A stretch of DNA of 64,000 bases from Actinophytocola algeriensis (GTDB lineage Bacteria > Actinomycetota > Actinomycetes > Mycobacteriales > Pseudonocardiaceae): assembly GCF_014203735.1 (NCBI RefSeq), contig NZ_JACHJQ010000002.1, positions 372,001-436,000 of the forward strand, in the 5' to 3' direction. Positions 7,325-15,310 of this stretch are shown in pieces. The translations under genes were made by a program, and so were the position numbers. A model generated the notes under the pieces. That model ran no database searches. It was not told where the DNA came from and worked only from the letters and a program-made list of their open reading frames with translations. Numbering within the stretch: the first letter of the stretch is position 1; the number at the start of each line of letters is the position of its first letter.

Positions 7325-8236
7325 GTGACCTGGGGCATTGCGGTGAATGAGGTGCTAGCTCGCCGAGCTGTGCACGACGAGTACGGCGGCTCAAGACAGG
7401 GCGGCATCGCGTCTTGCGCCAAGTCCGACAACATCCTGATCTTCACGTCGGACTCGGGGAAGAACTACGGCTACAACTACGACCAATGGGAAGGCGACGC
7501 AGTCTTCTACTACACAGGCGAAGGGCAGAAAGGCGATCAAGTCTTCGTACGCGGCAACATGGCCTTACGCGACCACGTACAACGAGGTCAGCACGTGCGG
7601 CTCTTCGAGGAAGCGGCGCGGACAAAGGTGCGGTATCTCGGCGAATTCCGACTCTCGAACGAAGCACCGTACCGCTTCGAAGAGGCTCCTGACAATCTAG
7701 ATGATCTGCGTAAGGTCGTCGTTTTTCGCCTCGTACGCGTTGACACTAGCCAACCAATGGCACAGACATCACCCGAAGTTCCAACCGTTATTGATGTGCC
7801 AATCGAGAAGAACATAACTGAGACTTTCTCCTCCAACCCAACGCAGCAGCCCACGGAGATGGAGCGACGGGAGGCAGCCCTCGTCGAACGCTACGCCAAG
7901 TCTCTTGCTGCCGAGAACATCAGCACCAACAGGAACAAAATTTCCTTTCCCTATAGCAAGCGTGCCTATTACACCGACCTGTTCGACGTGAGCAGAGCTG
8001 AATTAATCGAAGCCAAGGGGTCTGCCTCACGAAACCACGTGCGGCTCGCCATTGGGCAGCTTTGCGACTACAGCCGGTACGTCCCGCACCGAGCACGAGC
8101 GGTGCTCCTGCCTACTGACCCGGGACCCGATCTCGTCCAGTTGCTCAACAGCGTCGGCATCGTCTGTATTTTCGAGATCGAGACGAACGTCTTCGTTCGC
8201 CGTGAACCGGCAGTGTCCACTACACCGGCACCATGA
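7325..8236 (+). CDS. ScoMcrA-type SRA domain fused to a PD-(D/E)XK nuclease-like domain (modification-dependent restriction candidate)
   Basis: The N-terminal half (residues about 10-140) resembles the SRA domain of ScoMcrA-type enzymes: YGGSRQGGI, GYNYDQWEGDAVFYYTGEG, GNMALRDH, LFEEA and VRYLGEF. The C-terminal half (about 175-290) has a PD-(D/E)XK-like core: Asp218 or Asp221 in TDLFDVS, then Glu229-Ala-Lys231 in LIEAKG and a following helix with IGQLCDYSRY. SRA-type domains read modified cytosines (or phosphorothioates in the ScoMcrA case) and the nuclease would cut the DNA. GTG at 7325 is preferred over GTG at 7316 because of the -10 box. Base composition is visibly less GC-rich than around it, suggesting transfer. 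It overlaps the next gene by four bases. Confidence 0.78.
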   Translation: MTWGIAVNEVLARRAVHDEYGGSRQGGIASCAKSDNILIFTSDSGKNYGYNYDQWEGDAVFYYTGEGQKGDQVFVRGNMALRDHVQRGQHVRLFEEAARTKVRYLGEFRLSNEAPYRFEEAPDNLDDLRKVVVFRLVRVDTSQPMAQTSPEVPTVIDVPIEKNITETFSSNPTQQPTEMERREAALVERYAKSLAAENISTNRNKISFPYSKRAYYTDLFDVSRAELIEAKGSASRNHVRLAIGQLCDYSRYVPHRARAVLLPTDPGPDLVQLLNSVGIVCIFEIETNVFVRREPAVSTTPAP

Positions 8237-8511
8237 CCGCTGAACTCGATCCGTTTCAGTACAAGGTCCTACATTGTCTCGAAGAAGACGACTTCGCTCT
8301 GTCCGCCGAGGAAATAGCGATGGACATCTTCCACAACGACGAACAGCCGCCCTCCGACGAGGAAGAACGTTCAGTGCACGACTGCCTGATCGGCCTCCAG
8401 CAGCGCGGACTTGCCACCTCGTGGCAGACGAACATTGCAGATTTCGGCGTTGAAACGGTGTGGCATTCGTTGCTGACTCCTGGCCGACGAGTGTTCGATC
8501 CGGGGAGGTAA
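8233..8511 (+). CDS. Small winged-helix-like protein, partner of the SRA-nuclease
   Basis: The 92-residue acidic protein starts in the stop of the SRA-nuclease gene (ATGA), so the two are translationally coupled. The spacing of hydrophobic residues in YKVLHCLEEDDF, LSAEEIAMDIF and ERSVHDCLIGLQQRGLA suggests a three-helix winged-helix fold, followed by a beta-wing-like tail (VETVWHSLLTPGRRVF). It could be a DNA-binding specificity or regulatory subunit, or an anti-restriction regulator acting on the palindrome upstream. No family is recognised; the fold call is from pattern only. Confidence 0.6.
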   Translation: MTAELDPFQYKVLHCLEEDDFALSAEEIAMDIFHNDEQPPSDEEERSVHDCLIGLQQRGLATSWQTNIADFGVETVWHSLLTPGRRVFDPGR

Positions 8512-8521
8512 CCCGCAACAT

Positions 8522-8884
8522 CTAGCGCGTCGCCGCTTCGCGTAGCAGGGTCAGGCGGATCTCGCGGGCGGTGTTCATGTGGTCGCCCGCCAGGGTGCGG
8601 GCCATGGGCTCGTCGCGGGTGCGGATCGCTTCCAGCATCCGGGCGTGTTCGGCCAACGCGGTCTGCCAGCGGTCGCCGACCGACAGCGTCGAGTGCGGAG
8701 CGTGGACGAGGTGGGTGGTAAGCCGCTCCAGCAGGTCCACCAGCACGGGGTTGTGGGTGGCCTGCCAGATCGCCGCGTGGAACTCCAGGTTGGTGCGGAT
8801 GCGGGTCGCGTCGTCGGGGTCGGGCAGGGCTCGGTCGCGGGACAGGAGGCCCCTTCCAGGCGGAGCAGGTCGGCGGTGCGGCGG
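8522..8884 (-). pseudogene. Remnant of a GntR/FCD regulator (C-terminal part, frameshifted)
   Basis: The minus strand encodes the last part of an FCD ligand-binding domain, with LEFHAAIWQATHNPVLVDLLERL and the helix ending HMNTAREIRLTLL. Just upstream, at about 8850, the homology changes frame: the preceding segment (NRRTADLLRLE) is read in another frame. The DNA-binding half is absent; homology stops near 8884, where a plus-strand gene fragment begins. It is a dead gene, the left half of a deletion junction. Confidence 0.75.
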
Positions 8885-9262
8885 TTGCCACTCGCGAAGG
8901 TGTGGGCGAAGCTGCTGCAGATCCCCGCGTACGGCATCTACGCCGGCGTACTGGTCTTCGCGACACTCGGCACGTTCGCCGCCGGCGGCACGACCGCCGA
9001 CCTGCTGATCCTGTGCGGTCTCGGGTTGCTCGGCCTGCTCATGCGCGAGGGCGGCATCCCGGTGGCACCCGCGGTGGTGGGGCTGATCCTCGGACCACTC
9101 GCCGAGGAACAACTGCGGCGCGCGCTGACACTGTCCGAGGGCGACCCGTCGATCCTGGTGTCCGGCCCGATCACCATCGTGCTGTGGACCGCTGTGGTGA
9201 TCGCGCTGGTGGCGTCCGTGGTGGTGCCGTACGTACGCACTCGCCGGAGTGAAACACGCTGA
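8885..9262 (+). pseudogene. Remnant of tctA, tripartite tricarboxylate transporter large permease (C-terminal part)
   Basis: From about 8885 the plus strand reads LPLAKVWAKLLQIP, then GTFAAGGTTADLL, LGLLGLLMREGGIPVAP and GLILGPLAEEQLRRAL, followed by a last transmembrane helix. These are the terminal blocks of TctA (about 500 residues when complete). Only about 125 residues remain, without a start of its own. TctA normally follows tctC and tctB, which are missing. The fragment abuts the gntR remnant, so a single deletion appears to have removed both gene starts and everything between. Confidence 0.75.
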
Positions 9263-9329
9263 TCCCACCGCGCGCCGAACACGGCTGTCGTATGCTCGAC
9301 TACCGAGCGTCGCACGGGGGGACACAGGG

Positions 9330-9746
9330 ATGGACAGCCAGGCGTATCAGGACAGCATTCATTCTCAGCTGTCCGGCATGTTCGGCACAGGCACCACAGA
9401 AGGCACGGCAACCGGCGGCAGCTTCGCCTACACGGAAGCCGACATAAGCAAGATCAGGGACAACTGGCTGGACTTGGCCGACAGCTACCAAACGTCAATG
9501 TACAACGCCGACCGGATGTCAAAGATCAAGTCTCCAGCCGAAGACATGGCTAGCACATTCCATGTCACCGCGGCCAATCGTTCTGGCCAGTCTTACACGA
9601 ATTACCTCAAGCACAACCGGGACTACTGCCTGCAACAGGCCCAGTTGTTCCAGAACGCGCTTGACGACTACCTGGGCGTCGAGCACATCAATGTTGCCGT
9701 AATCAATAACGCAGGCGGCCAACCAGGCCCCCAGGCTGGGATGTGA
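9330..9746 (+). CDS. PE/EspC-like helical protein of a type VII secretion-type cassette
   Basis: The 138-residue protein has no signal peptide and is predicted mostly helical. It has TEADISKIRDNWLDLADSYQTS, a central KSPAEDMASTFH and a second long helix containing NYLKHNRDYCLQQAQLFQNAL. This two-helix layout with a central proline/glycine break resembles PE-like partners found beside DUF3558 lipoproteins and PPE-like proteins in Pseudonocardiaceae. The ATG at 9330 follows a G-run (9316-9321). It is three bases from the lipoprotein gene, so probably in one transcript with it. Base composition is lower in GC than the surroundings. Confidence 0.6.
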   Translation: MDSQAYQDSIHSQLSGMFGTGTTEGTATGGSFAYTEADISKIRDNWLDLADSYQTSMYNADRMSKIKSPAEDMASTFHVTAANRSGQSYTNYLKHNRDYCLQQAQLFQNALDDYLGVEHINVAVINNAGGQPGPQAGM

Positions 9747-9749
9747 GAA

Positions 9750-10394
9750 ATGTTCCTCCGACGTCAACTGTTCGTCGCGGGCATTCTAGGTTTCGCATGT
9801 GTCGCTGCCGCGTGCACAACCCCCAGCGAGGGCGAACCACGACCTGCCACCACCGAGACGGCACAGTCAAACCCAACTCTCGGCAGCTCAAGCAACGAAA
9901 ATGACTTGCCGTTCGCAGGTGCCCCCAAGGTTGATGACCCTCTTGACACCACCCGCTTCGAACAGGATCCCTGTCAGGCCCTCACGGCAGACCAGGCTCG
10001 ATCTCTCAACTTGCCGACGACCGGGGAACCGATGGAACATGTCGCCCTGGGCACTGGTTGCGAGTGGAAAAACCCGGACACGCGCGGCTACGCTCAAATT
10101 GTTTTTGCTGACGACCAGCAGGATGGCCTCAGCTCCGAATACCAAGCCCACAACGACGGAAAATGGGAATTCTTCGAAGAACTGCCAGAAATCGAAGGTT
10201 ATCCCGCAATCAGCAGAGCGGGCACCGACAGCCGCGACGTCGGTAATTGCAATGTGATTGTCGGCGTGGCTGACGACCTGGTGTTCGAGTCGATCGCACA
10301 GCTCTCGCGAGCCAATATTGGCCAGAAGGATCCGTGCGAGATGGCGGCCCGCGTCGCCGCGTTGGCGTTGCGGACCATGAAAGCCGAGGCGTAG
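9750..10394 (+). CDS. DUF3558 family lipoprotein
   Basis: The 214-residue protein has a lipoprotein signal (MFLRRQLFVAGILGF, lipobox ending at Cys22 in AAAC), a low-complexity Ser/Thr/Pro linker and a DUF3558-like domain. That domain starts at DPCQALTADQARSL, has the conserved TGCEWKN and ends with KDPCEMAARVAALALRTM, with paired cysteines probably bonded. DUF3558 proteins are surface lipoproteins of mycolate-type actinobacteria and are often next to type VII secretion substrates. It lies between a PE-like and a PPE-like gene, which supports a shared role. Confidence 0.82.
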   Translation: MFLRRQLFVAGILGFACVAAACTTPSEGEPRPATTETAQSNPTLGSSSNENDLPFAGAPKVDDPLDTTRFEQDPCQALTADQARSLNLPTTGEPMEHVALGTGCEWKNPDTRGYAQIVFADDQQDGLSSEYQAHNDGKWEFFEELPEIEGYPAISRAGTDSRDVGNCNVIVGVADDLVFESIAQLSRANIGQKDPCEMAARVAALALRTMKAEA

Positions 10395-10396
10395 TC

Positions 10397-11623
10397 GTGG
10401 GCAAATGGGTCAACCACGCGATGTCGGCACATGACATCTACCAGTACTTCGCCACCGGGCGCGGCACCGGGTCGCTCGACGACGGGCAAGCTGCCACCCG
10501 CACGGAATGGGATCTCGAGGCCGACCGTGCCCAGATGATCCGCAAGCAGGGCGAGCTGATCCGGAGCGGTTGGCAGGGCGCAGCTGCCGAGGGCGCGTTC
10601 GGGGCGGCCCAGCCGCTGGCCGAGTCCGCGCTGCGCGGTGCGGTCCTGTTGAGCCGCGCCGAGGACCTGCTGGACCGGCAGAGCGGGTCGTTCCACCGGG
10701 CCGCCAACAGCGTCACACCCGTGCCGGAGACACCTCCGGAGATGGACATGAACGACCCGATGGTGGTGTTCACCGACCACGACGCCGAGGTCACGGCCTA
10801 CCAGGCCGACGCGCACCACAACATGGAGGTGTACCGCGGCTACGACGGCGCCAGCGAGTACAACCAGACGAACATGCCCGCCGAGTACTCGACCGTCAAC
10901 CACTCCGGCGGCAACATCAGCGTCGTCTCCGGTGACGGTCGGCCCACCGGTTCCGGCGGCGACTACATCGAGGTTCCCGAGCGCGAGCAGCCCGGGAACC
11001 GGAGTGAGTCCGGGCCCTACGGTGGTCCCGGTGGGCCTGGTGGCGCGCCGGTCAGTGGACCGACCGTCAGTGGACCGCCCCCGAATCCGTCCCTGCCCCA
11101 GCACACCAGCCCCAGCACCTTCACGCCTCCCCCGCCAGGCCAACTTCCCCCGACCACCTTCCCGCCGGTTCCCCCGCCGACGCCGGGACCCGGGCAGCCC
11201 GGGTTCGTCCCGACGCTTCCCGTCGGCGGTGTCACCACTGGTTCGCCAGGTGGCGGTCCCGGCGCACGAGGCGGCAGCGGGTACGGCGGTGGGCCCGGAG
11301 CGCGCGGCGGGTACGGCGGCGGTGGACCCGGTGGCAACGCCGGGCCTGGTGCTCGGCAGGGAGTTCTTCCCGGTCCTGGCGCTGGAGCGGTTGCCGCGGA
11401 GGAGGCGGCCGCGCGGCGGGCCGCCGCGGCTGCGGCCACGGCGCGTGGCGGGGCGCCGGGAGCCATGGGCGGAGCGCCGCTCGGTGGAGGCAGGGGCAAG
11501 GGCGACGAGGACAAGGAGCACCAGCGCAAGGTCCTCATCGAGACCGACGGGGAAAGCCTGTTCGGCAGTGACGTCCTGACCGCGCCCCAGGTGATCGGCG
11601 ACGACGAGTACGAGGACGACTGA
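10397..11623 (+). CDS. PPE-like protein with Pro/Gly-rich tail (type VII secretion-type)
   Basis: The protein (408 residues from GTG 10397, or from ATG 10421) begins with a helical domain of about 150 residues. It contains SGWQGAAAEGAFGAAQPLAES, a WxG turn flanked by amphipathic helices as in PPE/WXG proteins. The middle is low-complexity: PPP and GPGQPG segments, then GG-rich repeats (GGPGARGGYGG). The tail is acidic and ends with ESLFGSDVLTAPQVIG followed by DDEYEDD, a tail common in actinobacterial PPE-like proteins. It follows the DUF3558 gene directly. No secretion ATPase is in the window, so it would depend on machinery elsewhere. Confidence 0.75.
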   Translation: MGKWVNHAMSAHDIYQYFATGRGTGSLDDGQAATRTEWDLEADRAQMIRKQGELIRSGWQGAAAEGAFGAAQPLAESALRGAVLLSRAEDLLDRQSGSFHRAANSVTPVPETPPEMDMNDPMVVFTDHDAEVTAYQADAHHNMEVYRGYDGASEYNQTNMPAEYSTVNHSGGNISVVSGDGRPTGSGGDYIEVPEREQPGNRSESGPYGGPGGPGGAPVSGPTVSGPPPNPSLPQHTSPSTFTPPPPGQLPPTTFPPVPPPTPGPGQPGFVPTLPVGGVTTGSPGGGPGARGGSGYGGGPGARGGYGGGGPGGNAGPGARQGVLPGPGAGAVAAEEAAARRAAAAAATARGGAPGAMGGAPLGGGRGKGDEDKEHQRKVLIETDGESLFGSDVLTAPQVIGDDEYEDD

Positions 11624-11801
11624 CGCACCACCGCGCCCTCACCCGGGGACCGGCCCGTCGTCGTAGCGGTAGGTACCGGTCCGGGTACAGGCACAGCCCC
11701 ACCGCCGCGCCCGGCTGGTGGGGACGCTCGAGGTGGTGCGGGCTCCTCGACGAGATGCCGGTTGCGCATGCCTCGGGCCACGGGCAGGAGTCCGCGCGGG
11801 C

Positions 11802-12563
11802 TCACGCGTGGGACAGGGCGAACGCGGCCAGGAAACCGGCCACCGTGATCAGGCCGATCAGCAGGTGGGCGTACTCGAAGGCCTCCGGGATCATCGTATC
11901 CGTGATCATGGCGAGAATGGCGCCCCCGGCCAGGGCGGTGATGCCCGCCAGCAGCTCCGGCGGGGCACCGCCCAGCACGGCGTAGCCGAACATCGCGGCC
12001 AGGGCGCTCACCACGGCGATGCCGGTCCACAGGCCGAACACGTACGTGCGGGACCGGCCCGCGTTGTGCATGCCCGCGGCGCTCGACAGGCCCTCCGGCA
12101 CGTTGCTGATGAACACCGCCACCACGGTCACGACACTCACGGCACCGCCGCCGAGCAGGCTGGTGCCGATGACCATCGACTCCGGGATGCCGTCGAGCAG
12201 CGCGCCCAGTGCGATCGCCGTGCCGGAGCCGGACTGGTCGGACTCCGACGGCTGCTGGTCCCCGGACCGCTTCCGGTGCCGCGCCCCGCGCCGGGCCAGC
12301 AGCACGTTCGCGCCGGTGTAGACGGCCGCGCCCACCCCGGCACCGAGCGCGGTCGGCCAGAGACCGCCCTGCTCGTGCGCCTCCGCGATCAGCTCGAACG
12401 AGACCGCGGACAGCAGGACCCCGCTGCCGAACGCCATCACGCCGGCGAGCACCTTCCTGGGCACCCGCACGAGGAACCCGACGAGCGCGCCGACGACCAG
12501 CGCACCGCCCGCGAGCAGTCCCCACGCGCCCGCGACCAGCACCTCCGGCATGCCCACGATCAT
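11802..12563 (-). CDS. ZIP family divalent metal transporter
   Basis: The 253-residue protein has about eight hydrophobic segments and the two ZIP signature helices: GALLDGIPESMVIG (helix IV) and FISNVPEGLSSAAGM (helix V), whose Asn, Asp and Glu residues coordinate the transported metal. A short histidine-poor loop (RHRKRSGDQQPSES) joins helices III and IV on the cytoplasmic side. Zinc, iron or manganese uptake are all possible for this family. ATG at 12563 is chosen because it directly precedes the first membrane segment. It stands alone, divergent from the ABC importer, with the palindromic operator in the spacer. Confidence 0.88.
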   Translation of the reverse strand: MIVGMPEVLVAGAWGLLAGGALVVGALVGFLVRVPRKVLAGVMAFGSGVLLSAVSFELIAEAHEQGGLWPTALGAGVGAAVYTGANVLLARRGARHRKRSGDQQPSESDQSGSGTAIALGALLDGIPESMVIGTSLLGGGAVSVVTVVAVFISNVPEGLSSAAGMHNAGRSRTYVFGLWTGIAVVSALAAMFGYAVLGGAPPELLAGITALAGGAILAMITDTMIPEAFEYAHLLIGLITVAGFLAAFALSHA

Positions 12564-12680
12564 CACACAGCCCCCGCGACCTCGCGAGTCCCGCGGTTTC
12601 TCGTTGGAGGGCAACGGGGTTGCGGGGATAACACGTGGGCTCTTGACCTCTCGGCGACCTCGCCCTATGGTTCTGCCATT

Positions 12681-12703
12681 CATAGGACATCCCATGTCCT
12701 ATG
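12681..12703. promoter_or_regulatory. Perfect 10-3-10 palindrome, operator of the sialoglycan importer operon
   Basis: CATAGGACAT (12681-12690), CCC, then ATGTCCTATG (12694-12703) is an exact inverted repeat. It lies 35 bases before the GTG of the solute-binding protein gene. The TAGGACAT half-site recurs in front of the galactosidase/lyase pair at 23322-23342. The likely binder is the GntR/FCD regulator at 24318-25037, which I infer from co-location. Confidence 0.7.
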
Positions 12704-12737
12704 TCGTCCGATGACGTACGTGCGTTCAGGAGGTGCG

Positions 12738-14357
12738 GTGTCCAGAACTCCGCCCGGGTCCGGTCACTCCTTCAGCCGGCGCGACATGTTGCGCTTCACC
12801 GGCATGGCCGGTGTCGCGGCCGCGTTTTCGTCGAGCCTCGCCGCGTGTGGTGGGCCAGCCTCCACGAACGCGACCGGTGACACGGCCGAGTCGATCACCG
12901 CGGTGATCGGCTACGGCAACAACCAGACGTGGGATCCGCTGCAGACGGCGTCCGCCTTCTCGATGGCGGCGATCCTGCACAGCTACGAGTCGCTTGTGGA
13001 GGGTGACCCGATCACCCGTGAGCCGTACGCGGGGCTGGCGAAGGAACTCCCAGCCGACGTGTCCGGCACGTCGCTGAAGTTCGAGCTGCGCGACGGCGCG
13101 AAGTGGCACGACGGCAAGCCCGTCACGGCCGACGACGTCGTGTTCACCTACGCGAGGGCGCTGGACGCGAAGGAGAACGTGCTCGTCCGCACCTTCCTCA
13201 CGCCGTGGCTCACGGAAGTGAAGAAGATCGACGACAAGACCGTCGAGTTCGTGCTGGCGCAGCCGTTCCCCTATGCGCTGCAACGACTCCAGACCGTCAA
13301 GATCTGCCCGAAGCACGTGTTCGAGGGCGGCTGGGACGCCGCGGTGTCCGGCACGGTCGTCGGCTCCGGCCCGTACAAGGTGGTCGAGCAGGCGCCGCTG
13401 TCGCACACTCGCTTCGAGAAGTTCGCGGACTACAACGGCCCGCGCCCGGCGGTCTACAAGTCCATGCTGTGGAACTCGATCGTCGAGGCGTCGCCGCGCG
13501 TCGCGAAGATCTCCGGTGCGAAGCCCGCCGCGCAGATCGTCGAGAACATCCCGCCGGCCAACGCCGACCAGCTCGCGAAGGACGGCCGCACGGTCGAGTT
13601 CGCCGACGGTGGCAACAACCTGTGGCTGATGTTCAACACCACCCACGCGCCGTTCGACAACAAGCTGGTGCGCCAGGCGCTGCACCACGCCGTGGACCGG
13701 GACAAGATGATCGAGGTCGGCCTCAAGGGCAAGGGCTCGGCGGGCACCTCGTTCATCAACCCGAAGCTGCCGGTGTCGCAGGAGGCCGCGAACGACCTCG
13801 GCTACGACCCGGACAAGGCGAAGGCGTTGCTGCAGCAGGCGGGTGTCACGAACCTGTCGGTGTCACTGTCCACGACGAACACCACGCTCGTCGCCGACTG
13901 CGTGAACGTGATCAAGGAGGGCTGGGACGCCATCGGTGTCGCGACCACTTTGGACACCTCGGACACCAAGGCGCTGTTCTCGAAGCTCGACGGCGGTTTC
14001 GACTTCCAGGTCGTCGCCACCACGCAGAACGCCGAGCAGTTCGGCAACGACCCCGACCTGCTGATCCGCTACTACTACGCGGGTGCGGGTGTCGTGCCGA
14101 AGTACGCCAAGTGGGCGGGTCCCGACCAGGAGAAGCTGATCGGACTGCTCGACGGGGCGGCGTCGGAGACCGACGAGGACGAGCGCGACAAGCTGACCAA
14201 GCAGGTGCTGGACATGCTGGCCGACCAGGCCGTCGTGTACCCGCTGGTGTTCACGCAGCTGGGCACCGCGTGGGATCCGAAGACCCTGTCGGGGGTGCGC
14301 GCACAGGGCTACCCGGGTATCAACCTGAACCAGGCGAAGCCGGGGTCCGGAGCGTGA
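12738..14357 (+). CDS. ABC importer solute-binding lipoprotein, family 5 (Sat/Dpp type)
   Basis: The 539-residue protein starts at GTG 12738 behind CAGGAGGT (12728-12734). Its N-terminus combines a Tat motif (SRRDMLRF) with a lipobox ending SLAAC, so it is exported folded and lipid-anchored. The body has family 5 hallmarks: KFELRDGAKWHDGKPVTADDVVFTY near residue 120 and VRQALHHAVDRDKMIEV near residue 310. Family 5 proteins bind peptides, but the SatABCD importer of Haemophilus ducreyi is a Dpp-type system for sialic acid. The sialidase in the same operon makes sialic acid or a sialylated glycan the likely ligand here. Confidence 0.85.
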   Translation: MSRTPPGSGHSFSRRDMLRFTGMAGVAAAFSSSLAACGGPASTNATGDTAESITAVIGYGNNQTWDPLQTASAFSMAAILHSYESLVEGDPITREPYAGLAKELPADVSGTSLKFELRDGAKWHDGKPVTADDVVFTYARALDAKENVLVRTFLTPWLTEVKKIDDKTVEFVLAQPFPYALQRLQTVKICPKHVFEGGWDAAVSGTVVGSGPYKVVEQAPLSHTRFEKFADYNGPRPAVYKSMLWNSIVEASPRVAKISGAKPAAQIVENIPPANADQLAKDGRTVEFADGGNNLWLMFNTTHAPFDNKLVRQALHHAVDRDKMIEVGLKGKGSAGTSFINPKLPVSQEAANDLGYDPDKAKALLQQAGVTNLSVSLSTTNTTLVADCVNVIKEGWDAIGVATTLDTSDTKALFSKLDGGFDFQVVATTQNAEQFGNDPDLLIRYYYAGAGVVPKYAKWAGPDQEKLIGLLDGAASETDEDERDKLTKQVLDMLADQAVVYPLVFTQLGTAWDPKTLSGVRAQGYPGINLNQAKPGSGA

Positions 14358-15310
14358 TCATCCTGCGGATGCTGCTCGGGCGCGTCCTGTCGCTCGTGCC
14401 GTTGCTGTTGGGCGTCACGCTGTTCGTGTTCATCGTGATGCGCTTCTCCCCCGTCGACCCGGCCCTCGCGGCCTTCGACGGCGCGAACGCCACCGACGAG
14501 CAGCTCGAGCAGTTCCGCAGGGAGAACGGACTGCTCGACCCGTGGCCGGTCCAGTATGGCCGGTTCGTCTGGAACCTGCTGCACGGTGACTTCGGCGTCA
14601 GCGTGATCACCAAGCAGTCCGTCGGCGACACGATCACGACCGCGCTGCCGCTCACCCTCCAGCTCACGCTGATGGGCGTGGTCATCGCGATCGTCGTGTC
14701 GCTGCTGCTCGGCATCACGTCGGCGGTGTTCCGCGACCGCTGGCCCGACCAGCTGATCCGGATCGTGTCGCTCGCCGGGGTGGCGGCGCCCGCGTTCTGG
14801 ATCGCGCTGCTGCTCGTGCAGTGGCTGGCCGTCGGTCAGGGCCTGTTCCCCTCCAGCGGGTACGTCAGCCCGCAGGACTCGTTCTCCGGCTGGCTCAACT
14901 CGATGACGCTGCCCGCGATCGCGCTCGCCATGCCGGTCGCCGCGCAGCTGACGCGGGTGATCCGCACGTCCATGGTGGAGGAGCTCGACAAGGACTACGT
15001 GCGCACCGCGCGGGGTGGCGGCCTGCCGCCGGTCGTGGTGGTGGGCCGCAACGTCCTGCGGAACGCGCTGGTCACGCCGCTGACCGTGCTGGGCCTGCGG
15101 GTCGGCTACCTGCTCGGCGGCGCGGTCGTCATCGAGACGATGTTCGCGCTGCCGGGCCTTGGCCAGAACATGATCCAGGCCGTCAACGACGGCGACACCT
15201 CGAAGGTGCAGGGCTTCGTGATCACCATCGCGATCGGCTTCGTGCTGGTCAACCTGATCGTCGACATCCTCTACGTGATCGCCAACCCGCGCCTGCGGAG
15301 CCATTCGTGA
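14354..15310 (+). CDS. ABC importer permease, DppB type
   Basis: The 318-residue membrane protein starts at GTG 14354, overlapping the previous stop (GTGA). It has the DppB plan: a first membrane helix (VLSLVPLLLGVTLFVFIVM), a periplasmic segment with GLLDPWPVQYGRFVW and HGDFGVS, four to five further helices, and the cytoplasmic EAA-type loop DKDYVRTARGGGLPPVVVVGRNVLRNAL that docks onto the ATPase. It ends with the typical DILYVIANPRLR. It pairs with the permease half of the next protein. Confidence 0.9.
   Translation: MIILRMLLGRVLSLVPLLLGVTLFVFIVMRFSPVDPALAAFDGANATDEQLEQFRRENGLLDPWPVQYGRFVWNLLHGDFGVSVITKQSVGDTITTALPLTLQLTLMGVVIAIVVSLLLGITSAVFRDRWPDQLIRIVSLAGVAAPAFWIALLLVQWLAVGQGLFPSSGYVSPQDSFSGWLNSMTLPAIALAMPVAAQLTRVIRTSMVEELDKDYVRTARGGGLPPVVVVGRNVLRNALVTPLTVLGLRVGYLLGGAVVIETMFALPGLGQNMIQAVNDGDTSKVQGFVITIAIGFVLVNLIVDILYVIANPRLRSHS

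Noticed and set aside
8579-9262. Complete membrane protein gene on the plus strand
   Set aside because: Only the last part (from about 8885) matches TctA; the first 100 codons are antisense to the gntR remnant, so it is a chance fusion at a deletion junction.
11624-11801. Small gene between the PPE-like and ZIP genes
   Set aside because: Neither strand gives a frame with a start signal or a recognisable product; it is treated as intergenic.
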